Of a stretch of 64,000 nucleotides of DNA, positions 18,179 through 25,849 are shown one piece after another. The notes beneath the pieces are model-generated. The model had not been told where the DNA came from and ran no database searches. It saw only the letters and a program-made list of their open reading frames with translations. Source of the DNA: Chitinophaga pinensis. GTDB lineage: Bacteria > Bacteroidota > Bacteroidia > Chitinophagales > Chitinophagaceae. The first letter of the stretch is position 1, and every line of letters starts with the position of its first letter. The position numbers and the translations under genes are program-made. The stretch spans positions 1-64,000 of the forward strand of contig CALQSB010000012.1 of assembly GCA_943333125.1 (NCBI GenBank), read 5' to 3'.

Positions 18179-19009
18179 CTAAATAGTTGCGATATAAACC
18201 GATAAAGATGAAAACAACATTAACCCATCTACCAAAAAATAATAAAAATAATATCCCCTTTTTTTTATTGCCAACAAGTAAATGATGAAAGTAAGGCCTC
18301 CACATGACATCAGTACAAATAAATACCGATCATTTTTTATAAAATCATTCAGCCAAACCAGACTTACTAAATATCCTATTAACACAAAAATCATAATCCA
18401 CGATAATGATTTTTTATTAACGAATGTGGCAATACTTGGCATATTTCTAATTTTGTCTATCGCCATATCCCGTGAATCAAAAATAATACAGAGCATCAGC
18501 ATGAAAAAGAATCTCATTAAAAACAAACTTACCACTTCAGCAAAATGAGTTTGAATTAATCCTAATGCCGGAACCATCACAGTGAAAAAACTCCAGGTAA
18601 TTGCCAAAAGAATAGTCTTAATAAAACCAATATTTTTAAACCCATTAAATGACGCTGAAAACAAAACCGGAATAACATACAAAAAAGTAAGCACTGTGGC
18701 CGAAATTATCAGTAACAAAAAATAGGGCATTTGCCACAGATAATCAATTACTGCTATGGCTCCTGCAATAAATAAAATAAAATATCCCGAATAAGAATTA
18801 AACTTTGATGAAAGCTGATTTTTTTTATCATTGCTCCATTTACATAAAATCCAGTATGCATTGTAAGCCGAAAGTGTTGCAAAAAAAACCATTCCAAACA
18901 AAGCAGGATTTAATGGAAGAGACAGTAATAATAATGTTTGATAAACAAGTGCTCCTGCACAAAAGGAAACAAAAATTGAATGAGATAAGATGAAATTAAA
19001 CCAACGCAT
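18179..19009 (-). CDS. UbiA-like integral membrane protein with a degenerate first motif
   Basis: 276 aa with eight or nine TM helices. DSRDMAIDKIRNMPSIA resembles the second Asp-rich motif of UbiA prenyltransferases, but the first motif (N-x-x-x-D-x-x-x-D) is replaced by AYNAYWILCKWSND. It may therefore bind a polyprenyl substrate differently or have lost transferase activity. Its ATG overlaps the stop of the upstream lipoprotein gene (TAATG at 19007-19011), implying translational coupling. Confidence 0.6.
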   Translation of the reverse strand: MRWFNFILSHSIFVSFCAGALVYQTLLLLSLPLNPALFGMVFFATLSAYNAYWILCKWSNDKKNQLSSKFNSYSGYFILFIAGAIAVIDYLWQMPYFLLLIISATVLTFLYVIPVLFSASFNGFKNIGFIKTILLAITWSFFTVMVPALGLIQTHFAEVVSLFLMRFFFMLMLCIIFDSRDMAIDKIRNMPSIATFVNKKSLSWIMIFVLIGYLVSLVWLNDFIKNDRYLFVLMSCGGLTFIIYLLAIKKRGYYFYYFLVDGLMLFSSLSVYIATI

Positions 19010-19470
19010 TATGGAGTATAAAAATAAAAAGGATCTGTTGACTTAATAACATTGCTTTTATGATTGGCAAAATCTTTTACATACACTTCAAAATAAAGCG
19101 TGTCTGTATAAGGTCTTGTATTGTGTGGAGGAGGAAGTACCGCGCCAAAGTCAACTGCAACCTGTGCATTCAGATTTCTTTTGTCTGAAATATTTATTTG
19201 TGGAAATGGAATAGAGTCCGGTGAATTTAATGAGTCGGCTGCATTTTTTATGTACACATAAGAAATTAAAGTATCCTGAAATCCAAAGTCTCCTTCCAAA
19301 TCAGTAAGTTGAAAAGTTAGTACAGGGCCATTTATACTATGATTATCACTTGACCATGAATTAGGACTGATTGATAAATACGTAATTTGTGGTACCGAAG
19401 TAAAGGAGTCCTTTTTGCAGGAGATTAAAAACAAACCAGAAAGTATTACAATAATTAATGTACGCATCAC
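19009..19470 (-). CDS. Hypothetical lipoprotein
   Basis: 153 aa with a signal peptide ending in the lipobox LFLISC (Cys18), so lipid-anchored. The rest reads as a single beta-sandwich-like domain (ITYLSISPNSWS, LTFQLTDLEGDFGFQDTLISYVYI, LYFEVYVKDFANHKSNVI). DLEGDFGFQDT is an Asp-rich turn that could bind calcium. It matches no family I can name with certainty. It is translationally coupled to the UbiA-like gene downstream. Confidence 0.66.
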   Translation of the reverse strand: MMRTLIIVILSGLFLISCKKDSFTSVPQITYLSISPNSWSSDNHSINGPVLTFQLTDLEGDFGFQDTLISYVYIKNAADSLNSPDSIPFPQINISDKRNLNAQVAVDFGAVLPPPHNTRPYTDTLYFEVYVKDFANHKSNVIKSTDPFYFYTP

Positions 19471-19544
19471 AAAATGTTGTATTCAAAATTACTGAACCAA
19501 ATTGATATTACAATCTTAAAATAAAACACCAATTTTGCATTAAT

Positions 19545-20558
19545 ATGGATGTGCCGTCAAAATATAAAAATTTAACAGAAAGAATCTTTAGTGTCAATCA
19601 AAATCACTTCGACGAACTGGCTATCGATATTTTCAATTTTCAGTATACCAATAATGTAATGTATCAATCCTATTGTGATGCTTTAAAAACAAACCCTTCT
19701 TTAGTACAGGAAATAAATCAGATTCCTTTTTTACCGATTCAGTTTTTTAAAAACCGAGCAATAAGAACAACTGATTTTATACCAGAAATAACCTTTGAAA
19801 GCAGCGGAACTACTGGCGCTGTTACCAGTAAGCATGAAATAAAAGACCTGAATATTTATGAAGAAAGTTTCATGAAATGCTTTGAATTATTTTATGGCGA
19901 TGTTAGTAATTATTGCGTCATTGGATTGCTTCCCTCCTATCTTGAAAGAAAAAATTCATCTTTGGTTTATATGGTAAATAAACTGATAAAAAACTGCAAT
20001 TATAAAAACAGTGGTTTTTATTTGAATGAATTTGAGGCATTAAAAAAAGTACTGGAAGAAAATGAATCTCAGGAAATTAAAACGCTGCTTATTGGAGTCA
20101 GTTATGCACTCCTCGATTTTTCGGAGCAGTTTGCTATGAAACTGAAATGTACTACAATCATGGAAACTGGAGGAATGAAAGGAAGAAGAGAAGAATTATC
20201 CAGAGAAAAATTACATGAACACTTGAAAACCAATTTAGGTGAGACTGAAATTCACTCAGAGTATGGAATGACGGAATTATTGTCTCAGGCTTATTCCAAA
20301 GGAAAAGGTATTTTTAATTGTCCTCCATGGATGAAGATTTTATTAAGAGCCGGAGACGATCCTTTTGAAATTCTTGAAGATTTCTCAAAAACCACTTACC
20401 AAACTGGAGGCGTAAATATTATAGACCTCGCCAATATAAACAGTTGTTGCTTTATTGCAACAGAAGATGCAGGAAAAACTTATGCAAATGGAAGTTTTGA
20501 AATCACTGGAAGGCTAGAACACAGTGATATTAGGGGTTGTGGATTGATGATACTTTGA
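19545..20558 (+). CDS. LuxE-like acyl-protein synthetase / acyltransferase
   Basis: 337 aa of the adenylate-forming LuxE group. In luminous bacteria LuxE activates a fatty acid as acyl-AMP and passes it to LuxC. Visible: the AMP-binding P-loop FESSGTTGAVTSKH (residues 84-97), METGGMKGRREELSREKLHEHL, HSEYGMTELLSQAYS and the end GRLEHSDIRGCGLMIL. No LuxC, LuxD or acyl-carrier gene is near, so this is a solitary family member of unknown substrate, as often seen in Bacteroidota. A -7-like CAATTTTG lies 15 nt before the ATG. Confidence 0.8.
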   Translation: MDVPSKYKNLTERIFSVNQNHFDELAIDIFNFQYTNNVMYQSYCDALKTNPSLVQEINQIPFLPIQFFKNRAIRTTDFIPEITFESSGTTGAVTSKHEIKDLNIYEESFMKCFELFYGDVSNYCVIGLLPSYLERKNSSLVYMVNKLIKNCNYKNSGFYLNEFEALKKVLEENESQEIKTLLIGVSYALLDFSEQFAMKLKCTTIMETGGMKGRREELSREKLHEHLKTNLGETEIHSEYGMTELLSQAYSKGKGIFNCPPWMKILLRAGDDPFEILEDFSKTTYQTGGVNIIDLANINSCCFIATEDAGKTYANGSFEITGRLEHSDIRGCGLMIL

Positions 20559-20589
20559 TGTAAGTAGTTTAAAATTTAATTTTTCGTTA

Positions 20590-20958
20590 TTAGAAAAAGT
20601 CGCAATCTCCCATTTTATTAATTATTATTTTCATTTTTTTATACCGGTAAGTCGTTTTTCCATTTTCTTCTTTTTTCTTTTTAAATAAGAAATGTCCTTT
20701 GCTTGAATATATCTCGAGACTATCTTTTGTTTTTGAAATAATTGTATAGCAAAGTATACTGCTGTCTTTTTGCAGCCATTTGTTTTGTAATTCAAAAGGC
20801 CTGATGCATTCTTTTTTAATTTCGCTCCATTGGTATCCTGCAGAACCTATACAACCATGAACATCTCTGTCGTTTCCCACCATTTTATTTGATACATGTG
20901 GTGAACAGGAAAAGATAAAAAGCGAAAGAAAAAGAGTAGTATATTTTGCTGATTTCAT
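20590..20958 (-). CDS. Hypothetical small lipoprotein
   Basis: 122 aa from ATG 20958. The signal peptide ends in the lipobox LFIFSC. An upstream in-frame ATG at 21027 would add a second hydrophobic stretch and spoil the signal. The domain starts DRDVHGCIGSAGYQWSEIKKECIRPFEL, a Cys-bearing motif shared by many small Bacteroidota envelope proteins of unknown function. The end is Lys-rich with MGDCDFF. It lies next to, but is not clearly part of, the oxidase locus. Confidence 0.65.
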   Translation of the reverse strand: MKSAKYTTLFLSLFIFSCSPHVSNKMVGNDRDVHGCIGSAGYQWSEIKKECIRPFELQNKWLQKDSSILCYTIISKTKDSLEIYSSKGHFLFKKKKEENGKTTYRYKKMKIIINKMGDCDFF

Positions 20959-21106
20959 AATAACGCTTAGTTGATTTTTCAATAAAATAATTACAACTAA
21001 ACTAGTAATTATAAAGTAACCAACCAATTGTATTTTAAGAAAAAATATTTCAGCCTGAAATTAAGCAGAAAGAAACAAGAATAAAAATGATTAGATCAAT
21101 AGTTAC

Positions 21107-21514
21107 TTATAGACTTACATTCATTGAAATGACAACATAATAAATTGCCCAACCTGCAAATCCAATAATTATTGCCCAAAGCCATGCCGGAATAGAATGA
21201 GGAGTTTCACTTCCTTGAATTAAAAATTTCTTCTGATCGCCTTTGCCATAAGCATTGATCATTAATGGAATAACCCCGTCAACAATTTCATTTTCCGTTA
21301 TCCCTTCAATTGCAATAGCAGGTCCATTTCTAACAGTAAAAGGAATCTTCCTAATACCTTCTTTACCTAATGGATCTTTACTTACAATTTTTAAAGAGTG
21401 ATCTCCATCTACTAATTTCCAAGTATCTAATTCAAAATTAATGGGAACGGTAAACTCACCATAAGGAGTTTTTTCATCGTCAATAAATATGAGCACTTTA
21501 CTTTGATTATGCAT
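21107..21514 (-). CDS. Small accessory membrane protein of the cbb3-like locus (Ig-like domain plus C-terminal TM)
   Basis: 135 aa. The N-terminal about 100 residues look like one beta-sandwich domain (FTVPINFELDTWKLVDGDHSLKIVSKD), followed by a single TM (IPAWLWAIIIGFAGWAIYYVV) near the C-terminus. There is no signal peptide, so the topology with the domain outside would need a reversed anchor. It is the last gene of the oxidase operon, 10 bp after the CPVC protein. Unrecognised as a named subunit; a role in assembly or stability of the oxidase is inferred from position only. Confidence 0.62.
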   Translation of the reverse strand: MHNQSKVLIFIDDEKTPYGEFTVPINFELDTWKLVDGDHSLKIVSKDPLGKEGIRKIPFTVRNGPAIAIEGITENEIVDGVIPLMINAYGKGDQKKFLIQGSETPHSIPAWLWAIIIGFAGWAIYYVVISMNVSL

Positions 21515-21524
21515 AATACTTAAT

Positions 21525-21788
21525 TTAAAAAATAGAATTTTTTATGTGATTGTTATTATTCTCATCTGGCTTTACCAACCATTTAACCGAATAAAACAAT
21601 GTAGCTAATGTTATAACTACCATACCCCAGACACTAATGTATTCCCAATTGCTTTGGGGGCCTGATCCATGCAATATTCCTCTTAATAATTTCGGCTGAC
21701 TTCTTTCACATACCGGACAACAATAGGCGCTGATGTTTATAGCCGCTAAAATTAATAAGAGTAAATATTTTTTTGACAGCTTTATCAT
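21525..21788 (-). CDS. Small CPVC-motif membrane protein of the cbb3-like locus
   Basis: 87 aa. A signal peptide-like start (1-22) is followed at once by CCPVCERSQPKLLRGILHG, then a TM (about 49-70) ending in VKWLVKPDE. The CxxC pair just outside the membrane could bind copper or heme or act in redox exchange; this is inference. Its ATG overlaps the ccoO stop (ATGA, 21785-21788), so it is translated together with ccoO. Confidence 0.65.
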   Translation of the reverse strand: MIKLSKKYLLLLILAAINISAYCCPVCERSQPKLLRGILHGSGPQSNWEYISVWGMVVITLATLFYSVKWLVKPDENNNNHIKNSIF

Positions 21789-22795
21789 TTTGCAGTAGAT
21801 TTTATTTTTACAAAATCCATTATTTTTTTAATTTCTTCGGCAGTTACTTTTCTGCCATTATTGCCCCATGAACTACGTTCATAATTAATAATTGCAGTAA
21901 CTTCATTTTCTGTGAATTCCATATTCGTTCCAACGTTTGCCATAACACCAAATTCTGCTCTGGCGTCGTAACCATTCATAATGATATCAACATACAATTC
22001 TAGATTATCCCCATTTACAATCGGGCTTCCTTTAAGAGCAGGAAATGCCCCTTTAACGCCTTCTCCATTTTCCTGATGACAGCTTTGACAATTGGCCGTA
22101 AACAAAACCTTGCCATCTAATGAAACTGCATTTTTTGTACCTTCTGTTTTACCAGATACCGATTTTTTATATAAAAATTCAAACGGCCTTGTTCCTTCGG
22201 GTAGTGGAATTTGTTTTAAAGATTGCAAATAAGCAAACAGGTGTAATGCTTCTTTACTGGCAACTACTTTTCCTGATTGCCCGTTCATAAATTGAGATGG
22301 AATATTTACAACAACATCATTATAGCCTGGATTCTCTTTTATTTCAAACAGCCATTTATAAGAAGGCATTATAGATTGAGAAACAACAGAACGAGGATTA
22401 TATAAATGCATTAAATTCCAGTCCCTGCTTGTTTGCCTGTTTCCGACATCAGTAAGGTCTGGCCCTGTTCTTTCGGTACCCATTAGTGTTGCTGTATTTT
22501 GCCAGATACTTGTTCTGCCAATATTTGCATAATCAGAAGGCATACCTGGTCTTGATCCAAAAACTCTGTCCATTTCTACATTTCTTACTTGTTGAGAATG
22601 GCAGCCAACACAACCTTCAGAAATATAAACCAGCTTGCCGGCTTTCTGTTCTTTTGTAAGTGGTTTACTTGATGGAAATGGAGCATTATTTTTTTGATTC
22701 TGAAATGCTGGAACTATTACCACAAGAATGGTTAAAGTTAAAAACAAGGCTCCTGCTATTGGGTATAATTTTTTATGGTCGTTAAATACATTCAT
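21785..22795 (-). CDS. ccoO: cbb3-type oxidase subunit II fused to a second cytochrome c domain
   Basis: 336 aa membrane-anchored diheme cytochrome c. One N-terminal TM (about 10-31) is followed by a CcoO/FixO domain with heme motif CVGCH (62-66), TERTGPDLTDVGNRQTSRDW, HLYNPRSVVSQSIMPSYKWL. A second cytochrome c domain follows with CQSCH (236-240) and a MANV axial-Met region, which resembles the soluble part of CcoP. The fusion would let one subunit do the electron-entry work of CcoO and part of CcoP. It lies 11 bp after ccoN. Confidence 0.86.
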   Translation of the reverse strand: MNVFNDHKKLYPIAGALFLTLTILVVIVPAFQNQKNNAPFPSSKPLTKEQKAGKLVYISEGCVGCHSQQVRNVEMDRVFGSRPGMPSDYANIGRTSIWQNTATLMGTERTGPDLTDVGNRQTSRDWNLMHLYNPRSVVSQSIMPSYKWLFEIKENPGYNDVVVNIPSQFMNGQSGKVVASKEALHLFAYLQSLKQIPLPEGTRPFEFLYKKSVSGKTEGTKNAVSLDGKVLFTANCQSCHQENGEGVKGAFPALKGSPIVNGDNLELYVDIIMNGYDARAEFGVMANVGTNMEFTENEVTAIINYERSSWGNNGRKVTAEEIKKIMDFVKIKSTAK

Positions 22796-22806
22796 ACCAG
22801 AATATT

Positions 22807-24954
22807 TTATTGATTTGTTTGAACTTGGTTTTCTAAAATTTTAAATGCTTCTTCTTTAATGTCTATTTCTTCTACCTCTTTAACTGTCATTTTAAAGAAA
22901 TTATAAAAGAAAAGGATGTGGGAAATAAACATGATACTTCCTCCAATTGCTCTCCATAACCAGAAATCAAACATCAATACTACACTATCAATAAATGGCT
23001 TACCTTCTGCCCACATCAGCCCTCTTAAAGTAGCACCTATAGATAGCGGTATGGTATAAAAAAGTAAACCTATAAATGCCAGCCAAAAATGTGCGCCAAC
23101 AAGATGTTGAGGAGGCTCTTTCCCTGTGAGTCTGGGCACAATAGTATAAACCCCACCCCAAATCGCGAAGGTGATAATTCCATAAAATCCAAGGTGAGCA
23201 TGAGCTATTGTAAAATCTGTAAAATGCCAAATCAGATTAGTAAACTTAAATGCTTCTGCGGTGCCCTGTAAAGAAACAATTAGATAGTACATGACTGCAA
23301 CAAGGAAAAAAGGCAAAGTATAACTATGAGAAATTTTATTCCATTGTCCTTTAAAAGTCATAGTAAAATTTATAGTTGCTGCTACAACAGGAATGATCAT
23401 TCCAACACTACCAACTATAGCTACTGTTTGCAACCACCATGGAAGAGGTGCAAAAATAAAATGATGTGTACCAATTAATGTATAAAATAAAATCTGTGTC
23501 CAGAAAGCAAGTATCCCTAAACTATAAGCGTATATGGGTTTATTAATTTGCTGTGGAATGAAATAATATAACAAACCTAAAGTGTATAATGTAAACCACA
23601 TTCCAACTCCAGAGTGCATAAAATATCCCTGAACAATTGTTTCACTAACTCCATCTTGCCAAAAAGGCAAGTATGCAACTAGCGCTACAATAATAGTAAA
23701 TATGATTGCGGAAATTATATACCAGTTAGAAATATAAATTTCTTTGGTCGTACGATTGGCTACAGTAAGCAAAAAATTAGCTAATGTAAGGATGAGCGCT
23801 ACAGCAAACAAAGCCATAACTGGCCAAATATATTCTCTGAATTCTCCACCACCATTACTCATACCCGACATCAAACAAATAGAACCAAGAATAACCATCA
23901 GATTTGTAAGCACCAATGCAATCCAACCCCATTTAATATTGTAGATTTTTGCATTGCTCACCATCGGTACTACATAATATCCTAAGCCAATCATACCTAA
24001 TGAAGCCCATCCCCAAAAAACAATATTGGTGTGTACAGGTCTGATTCTTCCAAAACTCAACCAACTTATGTGGTCTAAATCCGGTGCTACAAATTTCATT
24101 CCAACATACTCACCAATTCCTGTTCCTACAACCAACCAAAAAGCCGCACAACCCAAATACCATAAAATCAACATAGAAACATCTGCATCAATACTAGGCC
24201 GTTGAGCTGCTTTCTTTTTTAAAGCAGTAAAATGAACCTCATGTTTGTCACTTACATTATGCAACAATCCTTTTGCATCAACAGGTGCTTCTGATCCCGA
24301 AAGCTCTACATTAGTCAACTCAAAATCAAGTGATTTTTTTCTTTTGGCAATTTCAATTTCCAGATCACTGTCTTCATTTGTAGTGATGAATGTGGCCAGC
24401 TTTTCAGCATCTACTATTTTCTTTGAATTTAAATAATGTTTTATGCTATTGTTTACTAAAATCAATGCATAAACAACACCCAATAAAACAGGAATCATTA
24501 ATAAAACAATGGTAATAACAATACCAGGCTGACTCATCACCACTTTTGTACTTGTGCCTGTTTGAGCGAATCCATAACTATTTAGAAAAAATAAAAATAA
24601 AACAACCGCTACCGATTTCAACTTCACGCAACTGCCATTGCATTTTCCATCACATTTGATTTTCTTTATTTTGTAGTATTTTTCAATCTGAACTTTACTT
24701 AAGTTTTTCAAATACTCTTTAAAATCAAGCCTCGCAGTACTTACCTGAGCTTGATTTTTCTGTCCAATCAATTTTAAAAAATTGAAATATAAACTGCCAA
24801 TAAAGATTACCAAAGGCAAAATACTAAAGAAAATCACCAAACAATTGCTAAACGACTGATTGTTACTGGTTATAAAATTCTGACCTATTTGAGAAAATCC
24901 AGGTTTTGATAAAAAAATAATTACCAAAAGAATGATGTTGCTTTTTTTATTCAT
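22807..24954 (-). CDS. ccoN: cbb3-type cytochrome c oxidase subunit I with long N-terminal extension
   Basis: 715 aa; the catalytic oxidase begins only near residue 235. Ligands can be read: His308 (RPVHTN) and His587 for the low-spin heme, His585 (AHAHLG) for the high-spin heme, and His447, His497 and His498 for CuB. Tyr491, six residues before the His pair, matches the cross-linked Tyr of C-type oxidases, so O2 reduction is more likely than NO reduction. The extension has two signal-peptide-like segments (ending GFSQ near 21 and GFAQ near 131), each followed by a TM, with CDGKCNGSC between. A charged linker joins it to the oxidase. Confidence 0.88.
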   Translation of the reverse strand: MNKKSNIILLVIIFLSKPGFSQIGQNFITSNNQSFSNCLVIFFSILPLVIFIGSLYFNFLKLIGQKNQAQVSTARLDFKEYLKNLSKVQIEKYYKIKKIKCDGKCNGSCVKLKSVAVVLFLFFLNSYGFAQTGTSTKVVMSQPGIVITIVLLMIPVLLGVVYALILVNNSIKHYLNSKKIVDAEKLATFITTNEDSDLEIEIAKRKKSLDFELTNVELSGSEAPVDAKGLLHNVSDKHEVHFTALKKKAAQRPSIDADVSMLILWYLGCAAFWLVVGTGIGEYVGMKFVAPDLDHISWLSFGRIRPVHTNIVFWGWASLGMIGLGYYVVPMVSNAKIYNIKWGWIALVLTNLMVILGSICLMSGMSNGGGEFREYIWPVMALFAVALILTLANFLLTVANRTTKEIYISNWYIISAIIFTIIVALVAYLPFWQDGVSETIVQGYFMHSGVGMWFTLYTLGLLYYFIPQQINKPIYAYSLGILAFWTQILFYTLIGTHHFIFAPLPWWLQTVAIVGSVGMIIPVVAATINFTMTFKGQWNKISHSYTLPFFLVAVMYYLIVSLQGTAEAFKFTNLIWHFTDFTIAHAHLGFYGIITFAIWGGVYTIVPRLTGKEPPQHLVGAHFWLAFIGLLFYTIPLSIGATLRGLMWAEGKPFIDSVVLMFDFWLWRAIGGSIMFISHILFFYNFFKMTVKEVEEIDIKEEAFKILENQVQTNQ

Positions 24955-25070
24955 TTTTATATTTTTTGATATTAATCTTTAGTAATCTAAAATCGGCACT
25001 AAATTATTTTTTTCGCTATAAATCGAAATGATATAAATCAGCTAAAAGTCCATTCCCGTCAGCTGTACTT

Positions 25071-25094
25071 ATGATCTTAATCATATTTTATGAT
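25071..25094. promoter_or_regulatory. Overlapping palindromes upstream of ccoN (candidate Rrf2 site)
   Basis: ATGAT-CTTA-ATCAT (25071-25084) and ATCATA-TTT-TATGAT (25080-25094) are two perfect inverted repeats sharing five bases, in the 178-bp gap between rrf2 and ccoN. Such paired palindromes fit a regulator operator; the neighbouring Rrf2 protein is the obvious candidate, but this is inferred. Confidence 0.5.
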
Positions 25095-25132
25095 ATTAAC
25101 ACCCTTATATCTTTTATTTTGTCAAATAAAAA

Positions 25133-25567
25133 TTATTTATTTTTAAGGAAGTACATTCCTGTATCCAGCTTTTCATTAAAATCGGCAATGGTATTATTTT
25201 CAATCATTTTAATTAAGCTCTTCTTTATTTCCTTATACTCAAAATGAACAGGACATGGATTTTTTTCAGAACAAACTTTAAGACCTAACACACAATCTGA
25301 ATAAATAACATCTCCATCAATAGCTTTTACGATATCTGCTATAGAATTTTTCAGATCAGAGGCATCCATGTAAAACCCACCATTAGGCCCTTTTACAGAA
25401 TGAATTAATTTTCTTCTGCTTAAATCTTGCATGATTTTTGCCATGAAGTGCTCGGGTGCATCAGTACCTTTCGAGATTTCTTTAATACCCACACGAGTAT
25501 CTGCATTCGACTTTTGGGCTACAAAAATCATTGCTTTTATTGCGTACTCACATGATTTAGAAAACAT
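25133..25567 (-). CDS. Rrf2-family iron-sulfur transcriptional regulator
   Basis: 144 aa. Winged helix-turn-helix at the N-terminus (CEYAIKAMIFVAQ, then MAKIMQDLSRRKLIHSVKGPNGGF). Three cysteines Cys92, Cys99 and Cys105 (C-x6-C-x5-C) match the cluster-binding loop of IscR/NsrR-type members, so it probably senses NO, oxygen or Fe-S status. It is upstream of and co-directional with the cbb3-like genes, and is the likely local regulator. Its own promoter (-7 at 25587-25594) overlaps an imperfect palindrome at 25568-25587. Confidence 0.87.
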   Translation of the reverse strand: MFSKSCEYAIKAMIFVAQKSNADTRVGIKEISKGTDAPEHFMAKIMQDLSRRKLIHSVKGPNGGFYMDASDLKNSIADIVKAIDGDVIYSDCVLGLKVCSEKNPCPVHFEYKEIKKSLIKMIENNTIADFNEKLDTGMYFLKNK

Positions 25568-25594
25568 GATTTATATATTTACAAATCAAAGATA
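25568..25594 (-). promoter_or_regulatory. rrf2 promoter with overlapping palindrome
   Basis: TATCTTTG on the minus strand (25587-25594) matches TAnnTTTG. An 8-4-8 inverted repeat with one mismatch (GATTTATA / TACAAATC, 25568-25587) lies between it and the start codon, where a repressor would block transcription. Autoregulation is inferred. Confidence 0.42.
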
Positions 25595-25819
25595 ATAACT
25601 ATTTTCAAATTAAAAGAGTTTTTTATCTTTTTATAAAATATTTTTTTTTAGATGCCCATAAAATCAGACTTAGCTGATGAAATCAATAAGCTGAGTTTAG
25701 AAATATAACCTTATGTAAATATTATTCGTAATAGCAAAATACATCCTCAAGTTTCGGCGATTTTTAATAGTCAACCAGATTGAAAAGATGACAATTATTT
25801 ATCTGAATTCTTACTTTCT

Positions 25820-25827
25820 TATATTTG
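25820..25827 (+). promoter_or_regulatory. -7 element for mtnA
   Basis: TATATTTG matches TAnnTTTG, 22 nt before the ATG. The remaining bases of the 282-bp gap (25595-25819) are AT-rich; I see no riboswitch or ORF of note in them. Confidence 0.5.
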
Positions 25828-25849
25828 AGCCGTTATTTAAAATCATTTT

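Noticed and set aside
22807-24954. Reading the heme-copper protein as a nitric oxide reductase
   Set aside because: The Rrf2 neighbour would fit NO control, but three CuB histidines plus Tyr491 in the helix before the His pair match C-type oxidases; NO reductases lack this Tyr.
25652-25708. 18-codon ORF (MPIKSDLADEINKLSLEI) upstream of mtnA
   Set aside because: Too short, no family match recognised and no promoter before it. It may be a chance frame or a gene remnant.
25568-25849. SAM riboswitch before mtnA
   Set aside because: No SAM-I or SAM-II type conserved stems could be found in this region.
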